DNA of 11,577 nucleotides from Dunaliella salina (Eukaryota > Chlorophyta > Chlorophyceae > Chlamydomonadales > Dunaliellaceae). The DNA lies in assembly GCA_002284615.2 (NCBI GenBank), contig MU069671.1, positions 243,399 through 254,975 on the forward strand, read 5' to 3'. The notes beneath the pieces were generated by a model that ran no database searches, had not been told where the DNA came from, and saw only the letters and a program-made list of their open reading frames with translations. Positions 1 through 7,022 of the stretch are shown here, piece by piece (the first letter of the stretch is position 1; the number at the start of each line of letters is the position of its first letter). Position numbers and translations under genes: made by a program.

Positions 1-968
1 CTTGCTGCCTGGGCTTGTGCCTGCATGGGGTAAAAACATTTTGCATTGATTTCCTCGTTGCTCGCGTGCGCAACACCTCACCTCTTTAGAATGAGCCATG
101 ACTCTGTTCTAACATGCCTGAGCAGTATCGACCAGGCTGCCTGAAATGGGCACAATCTCCATGCTGAAATTCCAACAGCCTTTACTTATTTTTATCTCTT
201 TCCCTCTTTCCCTGGAAGGACCCTTAATCTCTCTTTCTACATTTCTTTCTTCCACAAAGACGGGGAAATGGATTCTTTCCCTACTCTTAGACTCTCAGAT
301 TTGAATTCAAACTCTCCACGCGAACCGGGCTCTTCATCACTGCTGAGAGTATTTTTTTTCAAAAAGTAGAAAGAGGAACAGGAGGCATCATGAAGCAGAA
401 CTTTTGGTCGTCCCCACGAACGGCCCCCCCAACCAGTGGCCCAAACTATTTTCTTAAACAATTTTTAGAATGTTCGGGCTGTTCTTCGGACTGATGCTGC
501 GAGTTTCTTCTTCTGCTGCCCATGCAGCCTAGTCTCCTACCATTTGGCTTCTGGGTATGCTCCTTGTTGCGCTCATCCTGAGACTTGGCCATGCATGCAG
601 CTGGTCGTCCCCACGAACCCCCCCCCCCTTCTTTGGCAAATCGTCTCATTTAGCGATCTAGCGTTATTTGGCCTTATCTCAGTGCTTCCTGCACCATTCT
701 TGGGCCTGAGGAGTGCATTCTCTACAGGAATATGTAAAAGGGGGAGGTGCAAGGGCCACCGGCCATGAACAGCTGTTCTGGTCACAGGCTTGCAAGCCGA
801 TGCAGGCAGTGGAATTGCACCGCAACCGCTGCGTCCCCAAGTGAGGTGAGCACATTCCAGGAATGGGCCAATCAATTAGAAGCCAACAAAACTTGAATCA
901 GGCCAAACGGTGACCTGTGTGACCAGCGGTGTGCTTTTAACTGAATCACGCAAATTGACCAAAAAACA
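1..968. other. Left flank, no supportable gene
   Basis: I see no reading frame here with recognisable domains. The longest open frames are about 100 codons or less, and they overlap on both strands. The segment holds a pyrimidine-rich stretch around 180-250, short homopolymers (T8 near 351, C7 near 424, C10 near 618) and one 17-base direct repeat annotated separately. The last ~70 bases before the LINE contain stops in the LINE frame, so the LINE homology appears to begin close to 970. Confidence 0.5.
405..618. repeat. 17-bp direct repeat pair followed by C-runs
   Basis: The 17-mer TGGTCGTCCCCACGAAC occurs at 405-421 and again at 602-618, offset by 197 bases. Each copy is followed within two bases by a run of C residues (7 and 10). 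The ~180 bases between have no recognised content. The pair could be a duplicated fragment of an unidentified repeat, or a target duplication around an insertion. I cannot decide between these from one locus. Confidence 0.45.
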
Positions 969-971
969 GCG

Positions 972-2489
972 TATGTGAATGACATTGATGAAATTGTGGA
1001 AAGGGTGCAAGGCGCTGTCACGGGCACAGCTGAGTTCCATGTGACGCACATGTTGTACGTAAAGTAAAGTAAAGTCTACGCAGGTACTTACCAGCGTGCA
1101 TTAAGGAAAGACAGTTAGCACTCACAGTGAGCCGGCACTAACAGTGAGCCCCACCAACATGTTGTAAGCTGATAACCTGACTCTGATGGCCAATGATCCT
1201 CATGCTTTGCAGACCATTCTGAACCGCTTACACGCGTATGCTCAGCGGAAGCACTTAATTATCAACACCCCTAAGTCGGAGGTAGTTCACTTTAATTCCT
1301 CAGGGTCAGATCTGCCTGTTTTTCATGTTGGGGGGGTGCCACTGGCACACAAGGAGTCTTTCAAGTACCTCGGCATGATGTTTCACAAGCGCATGGGCAT
1401 GACTAAGTCCTCTGAGCATGCTACTGGTCCGTTCATGGCGTCTGCTTTTCGGGTCCGTCAATTTGTTCGTGAGCATTCTCTGGCAAATAGGCCAAATGTC
1501 TCTCTGTGGCTTGGGAAGACGTATGTGTTTCCGGCTGGACTGTATGCGGGGCAGGTGTGGGGAACTGAGTACATTAAAGAGGGCAAGGAGTTTGCGAGTG
1601 ACCTGCAAGTGCGGCACATGAGTTATCTAAAAAGCACGCTGGGTGTTAAACGTACCACTCCAAACTGGGTTGTTTTGCGGGAGTGTGGTCATGAGCCGCT
1701 CCAGTTTTATTGGTTCAGATCTGTTGTTAAAATGTATAANAGCATGCTCAGGTCCAATAGCNAGACGCTGAGAAGNGTGCTGAAAGCGGATCTGAACATT
1801 CATTCTCGTGAGCCTTCTTGCTGGACTGCTCAAGTTTTAGATGCCTTTCAAGGATTGCGGCGCTGTGATTCCTTTGTTGAAGCTGTGCGGCAGGGTACNC
1901 CTATTTCTANTCAAGAGTTCACTGCTGACCTAAGGCACAGGTTGCGGGCAGTGTGGAGAGATGNTGAGGGAGTAAACCCTCGGGAGACTTACAGTAAATT
2001 GGCAACCTATCAAACNTTGTTTGCAGTGCCTTTTGACCACAATGTGCGTGCCCCAGCCCGCTTACCGAGACACATGCATTTGGATCTGTCTCAACATGTC
2101 GTAAGGAATGTTAGCCGTTTCAAACTTAGGGCACACAGGTTGAAGGTGGAGACAGCGGCTTGGGATTCTCGAACCTCTCTTGTGTGTGATTGCTGCTCTA
2201 GTGCTGAGATTCAGGATGAAGTCCATTCCCTTTTGATGTGCAGAAACGCAGCTGTTTGTGATTTGAGGAGAAAGTATGCTTACCTGTTCAACTGCTTCTC
2301 AGTTTTTTTTTTTGAATGGAACAACCTTATTTACAGCAAGTTAGTGTCCAGGGTGTGCAGGATTTCCTCTTGCAACACAACAACAAGCTTTATTTGTTTA
2401 TTTCTGAGCTTATGGATATTATGTTGGCTGGCGAGGACCAGTCACAGGCTGATCAGTCGAACAATCTGGCTGAAGGTCCCCAAATGTAA
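972..2489 (+). pseudogene. LINE reverse transcriptase ORF, disrupted
   Basis: This frame would encode the reverse transcriptase that copies the LINE RNA at a nicked chromosomal site. Three segments remain. The first (972-1058) reads up to the Tyr of the YADD box. A ~109-bp insertion follows, and the frame resumes at 1168, shifted by one exactly as a 109-bp insertion predicts. In the resumed segment the second catalytic Asp codon is AAC (Asn), and the duplicated Tyr codon reads TAA. The frame is then open from 1168, with a first internal ATG at 1186, as far as 2508. After the T11 run at 2303-2313, however, the plausible LINE C-terminus (Gln/Asn/Leu-rich, with an SELMDIML stretch) lies in another frame and ends at TAA 2487-2489. 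The tail of the long frame beyond about 2313 is therefore probably not native. Residues at seven N bases are unresolved. It cannot encode an active enzyme. Confidence 0.87.
1048..1167. mobile_element. Short insertion (~99 bp) with 10-11 bp duplication inside the RT box
   Basis: The decamer ACATGTTGTA occurs at 1048-1057 and 1157-1166, flanking 99 bases foreign to the RT. Removing 109 bases (1059-1167) puts both RT segments back in one frame and joins the Tyr codon directly to Ala-Asp. The insert begins with a GTAAA-type short tandem (about three units). On the minus strand this would be a simple 3' tail like those of truncated retroelements. It also has a GTAAAGT sequence resembling a 5' splice site, but no AG lies at the required right boundary. 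I favour a truncated retroelement insertion over an intron. Confidence 0.7.
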
Positions 2490-2513
2490 ATCTAAATCTA
2501 AAATCTAAATCTA
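2487..2513 (+). repeat. (TAAATC)n LINE 3' tail
   Basis: About four and a half units of TAAATC, one with an extra A, end the LINE. The native stop codon TAA (2487-2489) is the first three bases of the first unit, so there is no 3' untranslated region between the ORF and the tail. Confidence 0.8.
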
Positions 2514-2987
2514 TACGCATTTTTTGAAGACTTGTCTAGTTCCAGGTCTGTGTTTCCGCTCAGCTGCCCTCGTAGGCGGATATAGCAATGTAGCCTTACC
2601 TTACCTTAAGTTCTGCTTTGGTACCAAGCTTGAGCCTGAGCAAACTCTCCTTGCTGCACCAAATCAAAACAAATACACCATTGAGGGCTTGTGCATAAAA
2701 ACTCTCCAGGGCAGACAACAAAAAAACAGAGCCTCATTACACACCATACCAATTGGAGTTGCTGGAACAATCCAACTGTTTAAAGCAAGCTGGCGGTGTT
2801 CAGCACAGACTTTTTTTTTTTAAAGCTTGAAAGAGCGCATGGAGTGCAATCGGAGTTTTTGTTACATCTGCTATGGCGCTTGTGAGGCTATGGAGGGCTT
2901 CCTTAATAATTAAGTATCTGGGCATTTTGTGGTGGAGGGGGCACACGGCTCTTTTTTGAGCCAATGTGTTTCCTATATTGATGTAAG
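2514..2987. other. Gene-free spacer with possible second retroelement tail
   Basis: No supportable gene. A CCTTA tandem of three units at 2594-2608 follows about 75 bases of unremarkable sequence and resembles the simple-repeat 3' tail of another truncated retroelement, but no coding remnant supports that. A T11 run sits near 2811-2821. Open frames here are short and lack recognisable motifs. Confidence 0.4.
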
Positions 2988-2992
2988 GAGAG
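2988..2992. repeat. Left target-site duplication GAGAG
   Basis: These five bases immediately precede the TG of the 3' LTR and are identical to 7023-7027, immediately after the CA of the 5' LTR. Five bases is a usual duplication length for retroviral-type integrases. Confidence 0.85.
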
Positions 2993-3168
2993 TGTTAAAG
3001 TGTAGTGGTTACATGGCTGGCTAACGCTGCCGAGGAGGACGAGAAGAGGGGGATCAACTCCTTTACATGTGTATTTTATATTAAATAAAAAGACCAATAC
3101 TCAAGATCCAAGGCAAGGTTCACACTTCCTCACAGAAATACTGTTCCAACTAATTTAACTTTACAACA
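2993..3168 (-). repeat. 3' LTR (176 bp, unexpanded form)
   Basis: This is the simple LTR: one copy of the ~96-bp block that is tripled in the partner, then a ~75-bp segment ending AACTTTACAACA. On the minus strand it starts TGTTGTAAAG and ends in TTAACA. It holds a TATAAAATA motif (3072-3080, minus) and a TGTAA motif just downstream. The segment AATACTGTTCC at about 3138-3147 is the uninterrupted version of the place where the partner LTR carries a DNA transposon. Confidence 0.86.
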
Positions 3169-3174
3169 GTTCGG

Positions 3175-3186
3175 CCCCCCTCTCTC
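3175..3186 (-). other. Polypurine tract
   Basis: Read on minus, the tract is GAGAGAGGGGGG, six bases upstream of the 3' LTR start. A purine run here is the expected primer for plus-strand DNA synthesis. It is the strongest single sign that the element is on the minus strand. Confidence 0.75.
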
Positions 3187-3363
3187 AAGGCTGCGTCCTT
3201 GCAGTCAAAACAAAAACTCTAAGTGAGAAAATTGAACAGAAATGAGTGAAGTCACATAGGGAAGAACAATGAACCAGGCAAATGTTTTTCCTTGCCCTTA
3301 GGCAAGCAACAGAAAAAGTCTTCTCAGGATCATGTCTTCAAGCCACCAGCATCAGAAAATTTT

Positions 3364-3409
3364 AACCTGCAAGTTTGCTTGACACCGGTGTTAAGCAAAC
3401 TTGCAGGTT
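3364..3409. repeat. 46-bp near-perfect palindrome
   Basis: The 23-base arms are complementary except at one position (G3381 against T3392). The centre is ACACCGGTGT and there is essentially no loop. In plus-sense RNA the mismatch becomes a G-U pair, giving a continuous stem. It lies inside the LTR element ~200 bases from the 3' LTR. It could be a structured RNA element, a recombination hotspot, or a relic of another insertion. Confidence 0.9.
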
Positions 3410-4481
3410 TGAATGCAGGTACCTTCTAAAGAGAGCCGGATTCACACAGTTTTGGTCAGCCTCAAGCCAAAGACACCACAAAAGAACTGCCACAAATAGC
3501 AAATAGCCATCACACAGCAAAGACAGGAGTGAGATCAGTAATTGGCTCCCTTGATTCTCTACATTGGCCCCTTGTAACTATCGAGCTGTCTGCATGTTCC
3601 TCAAGCAAGATAATCTGTGCAACATTTTGCCAAGCCAATTAATCAAGAAATCAATCAATGTGCCTCATGCAGAATATTGTTCGCATGCAGTTTGGTGCCT
3701 TCATATTTGGTAAGTTGCTCACAAAACCAACAAAGCCAATCTTGCAAACAACCCTGGCCTCCCTTACATGTAGCATTGCACCTCCTGCAAAATATACCAG
3801 CAAAGAAAATGAAAGAACTCCTCCTGAACCAACAGTTCATAATGTCTGCCCAGTACAAGAGCAACTACATGCCACTATCACACAGCTTCATCCAAACGCG
3901 TTTCTCCTCACAAAATCCTGCTTAGGCCCTAAGTTAGAGCAGTCTAAAACTTCACCCTTTCAGCACACTTCGATCCAAATTACTGCCAGTTGATTTCCCT
4001 TAAGCCAGCATATTCTTATCCAGACAATTGCCAGCCACATTAGTCTCCTCTTAATTCAGCACAATGGCACGAAGAAAAGTCGAACAAATCAGTCCACCTA
4101 ATCCAGCGGCCTTGCACAAATTTTTCTGCGCAGGGCTTACATCAGCCCCTTCCTCAGGCATTTGAGTGTACCCAGGGTATCCACCTAGCAATTCAGAGTG
4201 TTACTAACAACAACATCTGCCTCTCAAAACAGGCAAGTTCCTTCAAAAGCAGCAAAACTGCTAAAGGCTCTAAAGCCTCCTTCCAAGATCGTCCATAATA
4301 CGATGCTGTGCATTCCACTTGCACTGTGCCACTTGTGACCTGACTGCACCATTACATTCAAGAAGTTAGTTACTGCTGTGCGATAAGAAGCCGCAGAAAT
4401 CCACAACAGTCAACACAACCTTGCGCATCCTTCTTGCAAAGGCACATTGCCAAACTCACTTATGCGCACACCTGATGCAGC

Positions 4482-5435
4482 GTGACCAGACAAAAGTCCC
4501 AAAGACTTCAAGGCGCCCCCCCCCCCAAAATGTGCTGCTTTTGCACCTTCCGAGTTCCCTCCACCAGCAAAACCCTCAGCAACCATGGATCCAGTGAATA
4601 CAGCTTGTACACCCGTAAGTACGCAATGCACACCTTCACCACAAAACCGGCGTTTCACAGCACCTGTTGTCCCAACCAGGATTCTGCTACACACAGAGTA
4701 AGTGCTTGGACCAGACCAAAACTGCCAGCGGTTCCAACATGTGCACGCCTGAGCGCGTTAACAAAAGATACATGCCAACGTATACATGCCAACTCTGGGT
4801 CTCACAGCTACCCGCCCCACTGCACAGTCCTTCCATGGATATGCAAGACTCAACATCTCAGTCCATATCCTACTTATGCCACCGCCCATACAATGGCAAA
4901 GCACTCGGATCTTGCACTTGCGCGCCAAATGCAGACCCATCTTGAGAGGGGTCCCAATCCTCACAAAAAGCTCACTCTCTCAGCAAAAACAGGGCTCTGG
5001 CGAGCTACAGGCGGCCTTCACTCGGAGGACAGCACCAAAATAACATCCAGGTTACGTTCAAATGCTACACCAGAAGCATCACCGGCATGTCCAGCTGTGC
5101 ACACCAACTTGTGCGTCAAAAGCGCGCCAATGCACGACAAGCATGAACAGACAAAATACAATCCACAGTGTCTCCAATCCCAAGATCATCGTCTGCACGT
5201 TTGCTTTGACTCGTGCCTCATGCACGCCAAAACAACAGCAGCAAATCTGTCCTTCAGAATTTCGACCAGCCTGCTGCCCCCCCAGTCCAGGTCCCCAGGT
5301 GCAGTACTAAGCAATTGCACCTTATTCAACTATCTCTCGCGAGCCCCTCTCCGGCATTCTAACATGCGGGTCCATCTCTTCACAGGGGGCGCTCGCTCCT
5401 GGGGACTGGGAGGTGGTCAGAACTTGAGCCCCTAG
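4482..5435 (+). CDS. Long ORF antisense to the LTR element, doubtful
   Basis: A 317-codon open frame with ATG at 4482 and a stop after 5435. The predicted product is rich in Ser, Thr, His, Pro and Cys. It has no domain, signal peptide or membrane segment that I recognise. It crosses a C run at about 4515-4526, where a one-base length error would break it. It lies antisense to the LTR element in a C- and A-rich strand with few T-starting triplets, which favours chance open frames. I would treat it as non-coding unless transcripts show otherwise; Gypsy-type elements with antisense ORFs are known, which is the only reason to list it. Confidence 0.12.
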   Translation: MTRQKSQRLQGAPPPKMCCFCTFRVPSTSKTLSNHGSSEYSLYTRKYAMHTFTTKPAFHSTCCPNQDSATHRVSAWTRPKLPAVPTCARLSALTKDTCQRIHANSGSHSYPPHCTVLPWICKTQHLSPYPTYATAHTMAKHSDLALARQMQTHLERGPNPHKKLTLSAKTGLWRATGGLHSEDSTKITSRLRSNATPEASPACPAVHTNLCVKSAPMHDKHEQTKYNPQCLQSQDHRLHVCFDSCLMHAKTTAANLSFRISTSLLPPQSRSPGAVLSNCTLFNYLSRAPLRHSNMRVHLFTGGARSWGLGGGQNLSP

Positions 5436-5634
5436 CATCCACGTCATGGCCAAACACAAGGCCAAAAGAGTCCATAAAGCCTGCACTCACACCATGGAAT
5501 GCAACCATAGGAGCTGAAGTCCATTGTCCAATTCTACAGTCCATGGAGATTTCCAAAGATATCAGAAGGTTCCACCATCAAATCAGAAACTCCAGTCTAC
5601 AGGTGCTGCAAGCCAGCATGTCCAATCAGGTTCC

Positions 5635-5841
5635 CTACATCATTGCTCGTGCTCGTGCTAATGCGTCCACAATCTCCAGCAAATGAGCACAAAAGCTGCT
5701 GCATCGGGCGCTTAGCGAATCTGATTCGCGCCCGTAAACTTCTAAGCAATCCGCATCGAAGCCATTACTTAGCTTCGCGCAGGCGTTGGGCCCCACAGCG
5801 CAGCCCACGGCACCAGCCCAAAGGCGCCATGGCTGCACCAT
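5635..5841 (-). CDS. First small ORF after the PBS (possible gag relic)
   Basis: A 68-codon frame starting about 40 bases downstream of the primer-binding site, where gag would be expected. The sequence is Ala-, Leu- and Cys-rich and ends in a helix-like HLLEIVDALARARAMM stretch. It is far shorter than a gag protein, which usually has several hundred residues, and has no zinc knuckle. It may be a truncated gag start or a chance frame. Position is the only argument in its favour. Confidence 0.2.
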   Translation of the reverse strand: MVQPWRLWAGAVGCAVGPNACAKLSNGFDADCLEVYGRESDSLSARCSSFCAHLLEIVDALARARAMM

Positions 5842-5866
5842 CAGCTCAGCCTGCCCAGGAGGGTGG

Positions 5867-5877
5867 CTTCGCTACCA
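5867..5877 (-). other. Primer-binding site (initiator-Met-like tRNA)
   Basis: On minus the sequence TGGTAGCGAAG starts three bases after the 5' LTR. Its complement, CTTCGCTACCA, has the form of a 7-base acceptor strand, discriminator A and CCA. The implied first acceptor pair is A1:U72, a feature of eukaryotic initiator tRNA-Met, which primes many LTR elements. The match does not clearly continue into the T arm, so the tRNA identity is an inference. Confidence 0.65.
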
Positions 5878-5882
5878 AACTG

Positions 5883-6170
5883 TTAAGGTGTTGTGTTTAC
5901 ATGGTTGGCTGACGCTGGCGAGGAGGACCAGTTGAGGGGGATTAACTCCTTTACATGTGTATTTTATATTAAATAAAATTAAGGTGTTGTGGCGACATGG
6001 CTGGCTGACGCTGCCGAGGAGGACGAGAAGAGGGGGATTGACTTCTTTACATGTGTCTTTTATATTAAATAAAATTAAGGTGTTGTGGCGACATGGCTGG
6101 CTGACGCTGTCGAGGAGGACGAGAAGAGGGGATTGACTCCTTTACATGTGTATTTTATATTAAATGAAAA
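5883..6170 (-). repeat. 96-bp tandem repeat x3 within the 5' LTR
   Basis: Units begin TTAAGGTGTTGT at 5883, 5979 and 6075. The second and third share GGCGACATGG where the first and the other LTR have a TTACATGG form, so the expansion probably came from one variant unit. The single unit in the 3' LTR corresponds to one of these. Each copy carries a minus-strand TATA-like motif. Confidence 0.92.
5960..6159 (-). promoter_or_regulatory. Three TATA-like motifs in the 5' LTR repeats
   Basis: On minus the motif TATAAAATA appears at 6151-6159 and 5960-5968, and TATAAAAGA at 6056-6064. Each is followed some 5-10 bases later by TGTAAAG, which contains the TGTAA poly(A) signal used in chlorophytes. The TATA box and poly(A) signal of an LTR define its transcript ends, so the triplication may have multiplied the start or processing sites. 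The role is inferred from position and motif only. Confidence 0.4.
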
Positions 6171-6413
6171 GACCAACATTCAAAATCCAAGGCAAGATTC
6201 ACTTCCTCAAAGAAATACTGGGTGCGTTCGCATTGGCGACAGAAAAAATAAAGAAAATCTATGCCCTACAGAATTTTTCAGTATTTTGGTGGTCCGCGTT
6301 CGCATTGGCGTTATTCCAGAGCTCTGTTGCTTGGTGGCCCGCGTTCGCATTGGGGGGTAGCAGTTTTCTCCTGTTTGAGGGTCAAAGTGCTACAAAGCCT
6401 TCATTGCAGTCCT

Positions 6414-6755
6414 TCATGCTAAGTGAATTAATTCATGGAAGCGCACGCTGCTGCTTGGCTGTGCGCTGGGCGCAGCAGCCAGTGTGTCACCAGGCAGGCC
6501 CCCTGCGCCAGCCATGGACAGGCTGGGGACCATCTGTGGCACAGGCATGCTCCCCAGCGGTGTCATGGGCATGCTGGTGCCCATCTGTGGCCCGGACATG
6601 GGCATGCTGGTGCCCGTCTGCCTCTCCACCTGCTCCCGCAAGATGAGCAGGTCCCCTGAAAGCCCGGCAGGCATATGCATGCCGCTGCTCGCGGGCACGT
6701 TGTCCAGCTGCGTCGCGGGGAAGGAGAGGGGGCCAGACTCCTGGGGCCACTCCAT
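6414..6755 (-). pseudogene. Exon-like ORF captured inside the inverted-repeat element
   Basis: A 113-codon minus-strand frame of which about 95 codons look genuinely coding. Third positions are mostly G or C, while the surrounding DNA is A/T-rich. The product has Met/Pro/Gly/Ser low complexity with an imperfect internal repeat (GTSMPMSGPQM, GTSMPMTPLGS) and one more ordered piece, LLILREQVERQTG. Such disordered Met/Pro/Gly-rich segments fit an algal regulatory or scaffold protein, but I do not recognise the family. The last ~10 codons (HELIHLA side) run into A/T-rich element DNA. It may be a host gene exon picked up by the transposon. It could also be an exon of a local gene, but no splice partner is evident. 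Confidence 0.5.
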
Positions 6756-6799
6756 CGCGCTTGGTCAAGCACGGTCAAACCGTGGTCGGAAGACCCCGC

Positions 6800-6837
6800 T
6801 CTTTTTAAGTACTTTTACTCTTTTTAAGTATTTTTAC
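6800..6837. repeat. 19-bp tandem duplication
   Basis: TCTTTTTAAGTACTTTTAC at 6800-6818 is repeated with one mismatch at 6819-6837. It lies between the exon-like block and the right arm of the inverted-repeat element, so it may mark the junction of the captured DNA. Confidence 0.75.
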
Positions 6838-7022
6838 TACAGCTAGGGGGGTGAGCTATAGAAAAAATACTCTTTTTCAGAAAATTTTCTAGAAAAATTT
6901 TCACCCATGCGAACGCGAACCACCCAGAATAATGTCGTCAGGCAACCAGTATTTGCGAGAAAAGAGAAAAATCTTGCCAATGCGAACGCACCCATTGTTC
7001 CAACTGATTTAACTTTACAACA

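Larger units (their letters stand above)
970..2513 (+). mobile_element. 5'-truncated LINE (non-LTR retrotransposon) remnant
   Basis: The 3' part of a LINE. Readable protein starts near 972 with a YVNDIDEIVERVQ stretch, typical of the RT region just before the catalytic YADD box. It continues through the RT thumb and connection, then a C-terminal zinc-knuckle motif (CDCC...HSLLMC) at about 2190-2240. The element ends in a (TAAATC)n-type simple tail, the usual end of elements that integrate by target-primed reverse transcription. The endonuclease and most of the RT fingers and palm are missing, so it is 5'-truncated or deleted upstream. It is inactivated by an insertion in the YADD box and by a frameshift. 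I cannot assign the clade; target duplications were not identified. Confidence 0.88.
3169..5880 (-). other. LTR element internal region without recognisable pol
   Basis: On the coding (minus) strand the longest ATG frames are about 94, 69, 68 and 60 codons (4410-4694, 3655-3864, 5635-5841 and 4758-4964, 4224-4406). None shows RT, protease, integrase or a clear CCHC knuckle. A Gly/Ala-rich stretch lies in 4410-4694. The best plus-strand frame is antisense to the element (4482-5435). Most of this 2.7 kb is therefore best described as non-coding or decayed retrotransposon interior. Its size lies between classic TRIM elements and full-length elements. Confidence 0.65.
6220..6994. mobile_element. 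Non-autonomous DNA transposon with exon-like cargo (Pack-type candidate)
   Basis: Terminal inverted repeats: GGGTGCGTTCGCATTGGC at 6220-6237 and its exact complement at 6977-6994. The core GCGTTCGCATTGG recurs at 6296-6308 and 6341-6353, with an inverted near-copy at about 6904-6916, making layered subterminal repeats. The empty site in the other LTR reads AATACTGTTCC, which implies a 3-bp duplication, ACT on the left and ATT on the right with one change. A GGG start and 3-bp duplication recall PIF/Harbinger, whose usual target is TWA, so the assignment is tentative. No transposase is present. The interior holds a GC-rich exon-like frame. Confidence 0.85.
2993..7022 (-). mobile_element. LTR retrotransposon, minus strand, non-autonomous
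   Basis: The two ends are related LTRs (2993-3168 and 5881-7022). Both start TGTTAARG and end TTTACAACA on the plus strand. The outer flanks carry an identical 5-bp target duplication, GAGAG, at 2988-2992 and 7023-7027. Orientation comes from two signals. A purine tract (GAGAGAGGGGGG, read on minus) lies just inside 3168. A sequence beginning TGGTAGCGAAG, complementary to a CCA-tailed tRNA acceptor stem, lies 3 bases inside 5881. The element therefore runs from 7022 to 2993. The 2.7-kb internal region has no gag-pol frame, RT, RNase H or integrase that I can recognise, so mobilisation would need enzymes from a relative. The LTRs are visibly diverged (many substitutions over 176 bases), so the insertion is not recent. 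A Gypsy or Copia assignment is not possible. Confidence 0.88.
5881..7022 (-). repeat. 5' LTR (1142 bp, expanded and interrupted)
   Basis: It is homologous to the 176-bp 3' LTR but 6.5 times longer. Two events explain the difference: a 96-bp block is present three times (5883-6170), and a 775-bp inverted-repeat element is inserted at 6220-6994. The remaining LTR sequence resumes at 6998 (GTTCCAACTG...) and ends TTACAACA at 7022. The sum of 176, 192, 775 and a 3-base duplication matches the observed length to within a few bases. Confidence 0.86.

Noticed and set aside
1059..1168. Spliceosomal intron in the LINE RT
   Set aside because: The left side resembles a donor (GTAAAGT), but the boundary that restores the frame ends in AA rather than AG, and a direct duplication explains the site better.
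1306..1833. Minus-strand and alternative-frame ORFs inside the LINE
   Set aside because: They are shadows of the reverse transcriptase frame, which has recognisable RT features on plus.
3655..3864. Cys-rich minus-strand ORF as a retroviral zinc knuckle
   Set aside because: The cysteines (CRRC..., CWFC) do not fit the CX2CX4HX4C spacing and the frame is only 69 codons.
6085..6360. ORF starting MATWLADAVEEDEKRG across the LTR repeats
   Set aside because: Similar short peptides arise in each 96-bp unit, but the frame runs antisense to the LTR element and straight into the inserted DNA element; no function is supported.
6435..6846. Plus-strand ORFs (74-160 codons) over the captured block
   Set aside because: Codon third-position bias and protein composition favour the minus frame 6414-6755; the plus frames are Trp/Cys/His-rich shadows.
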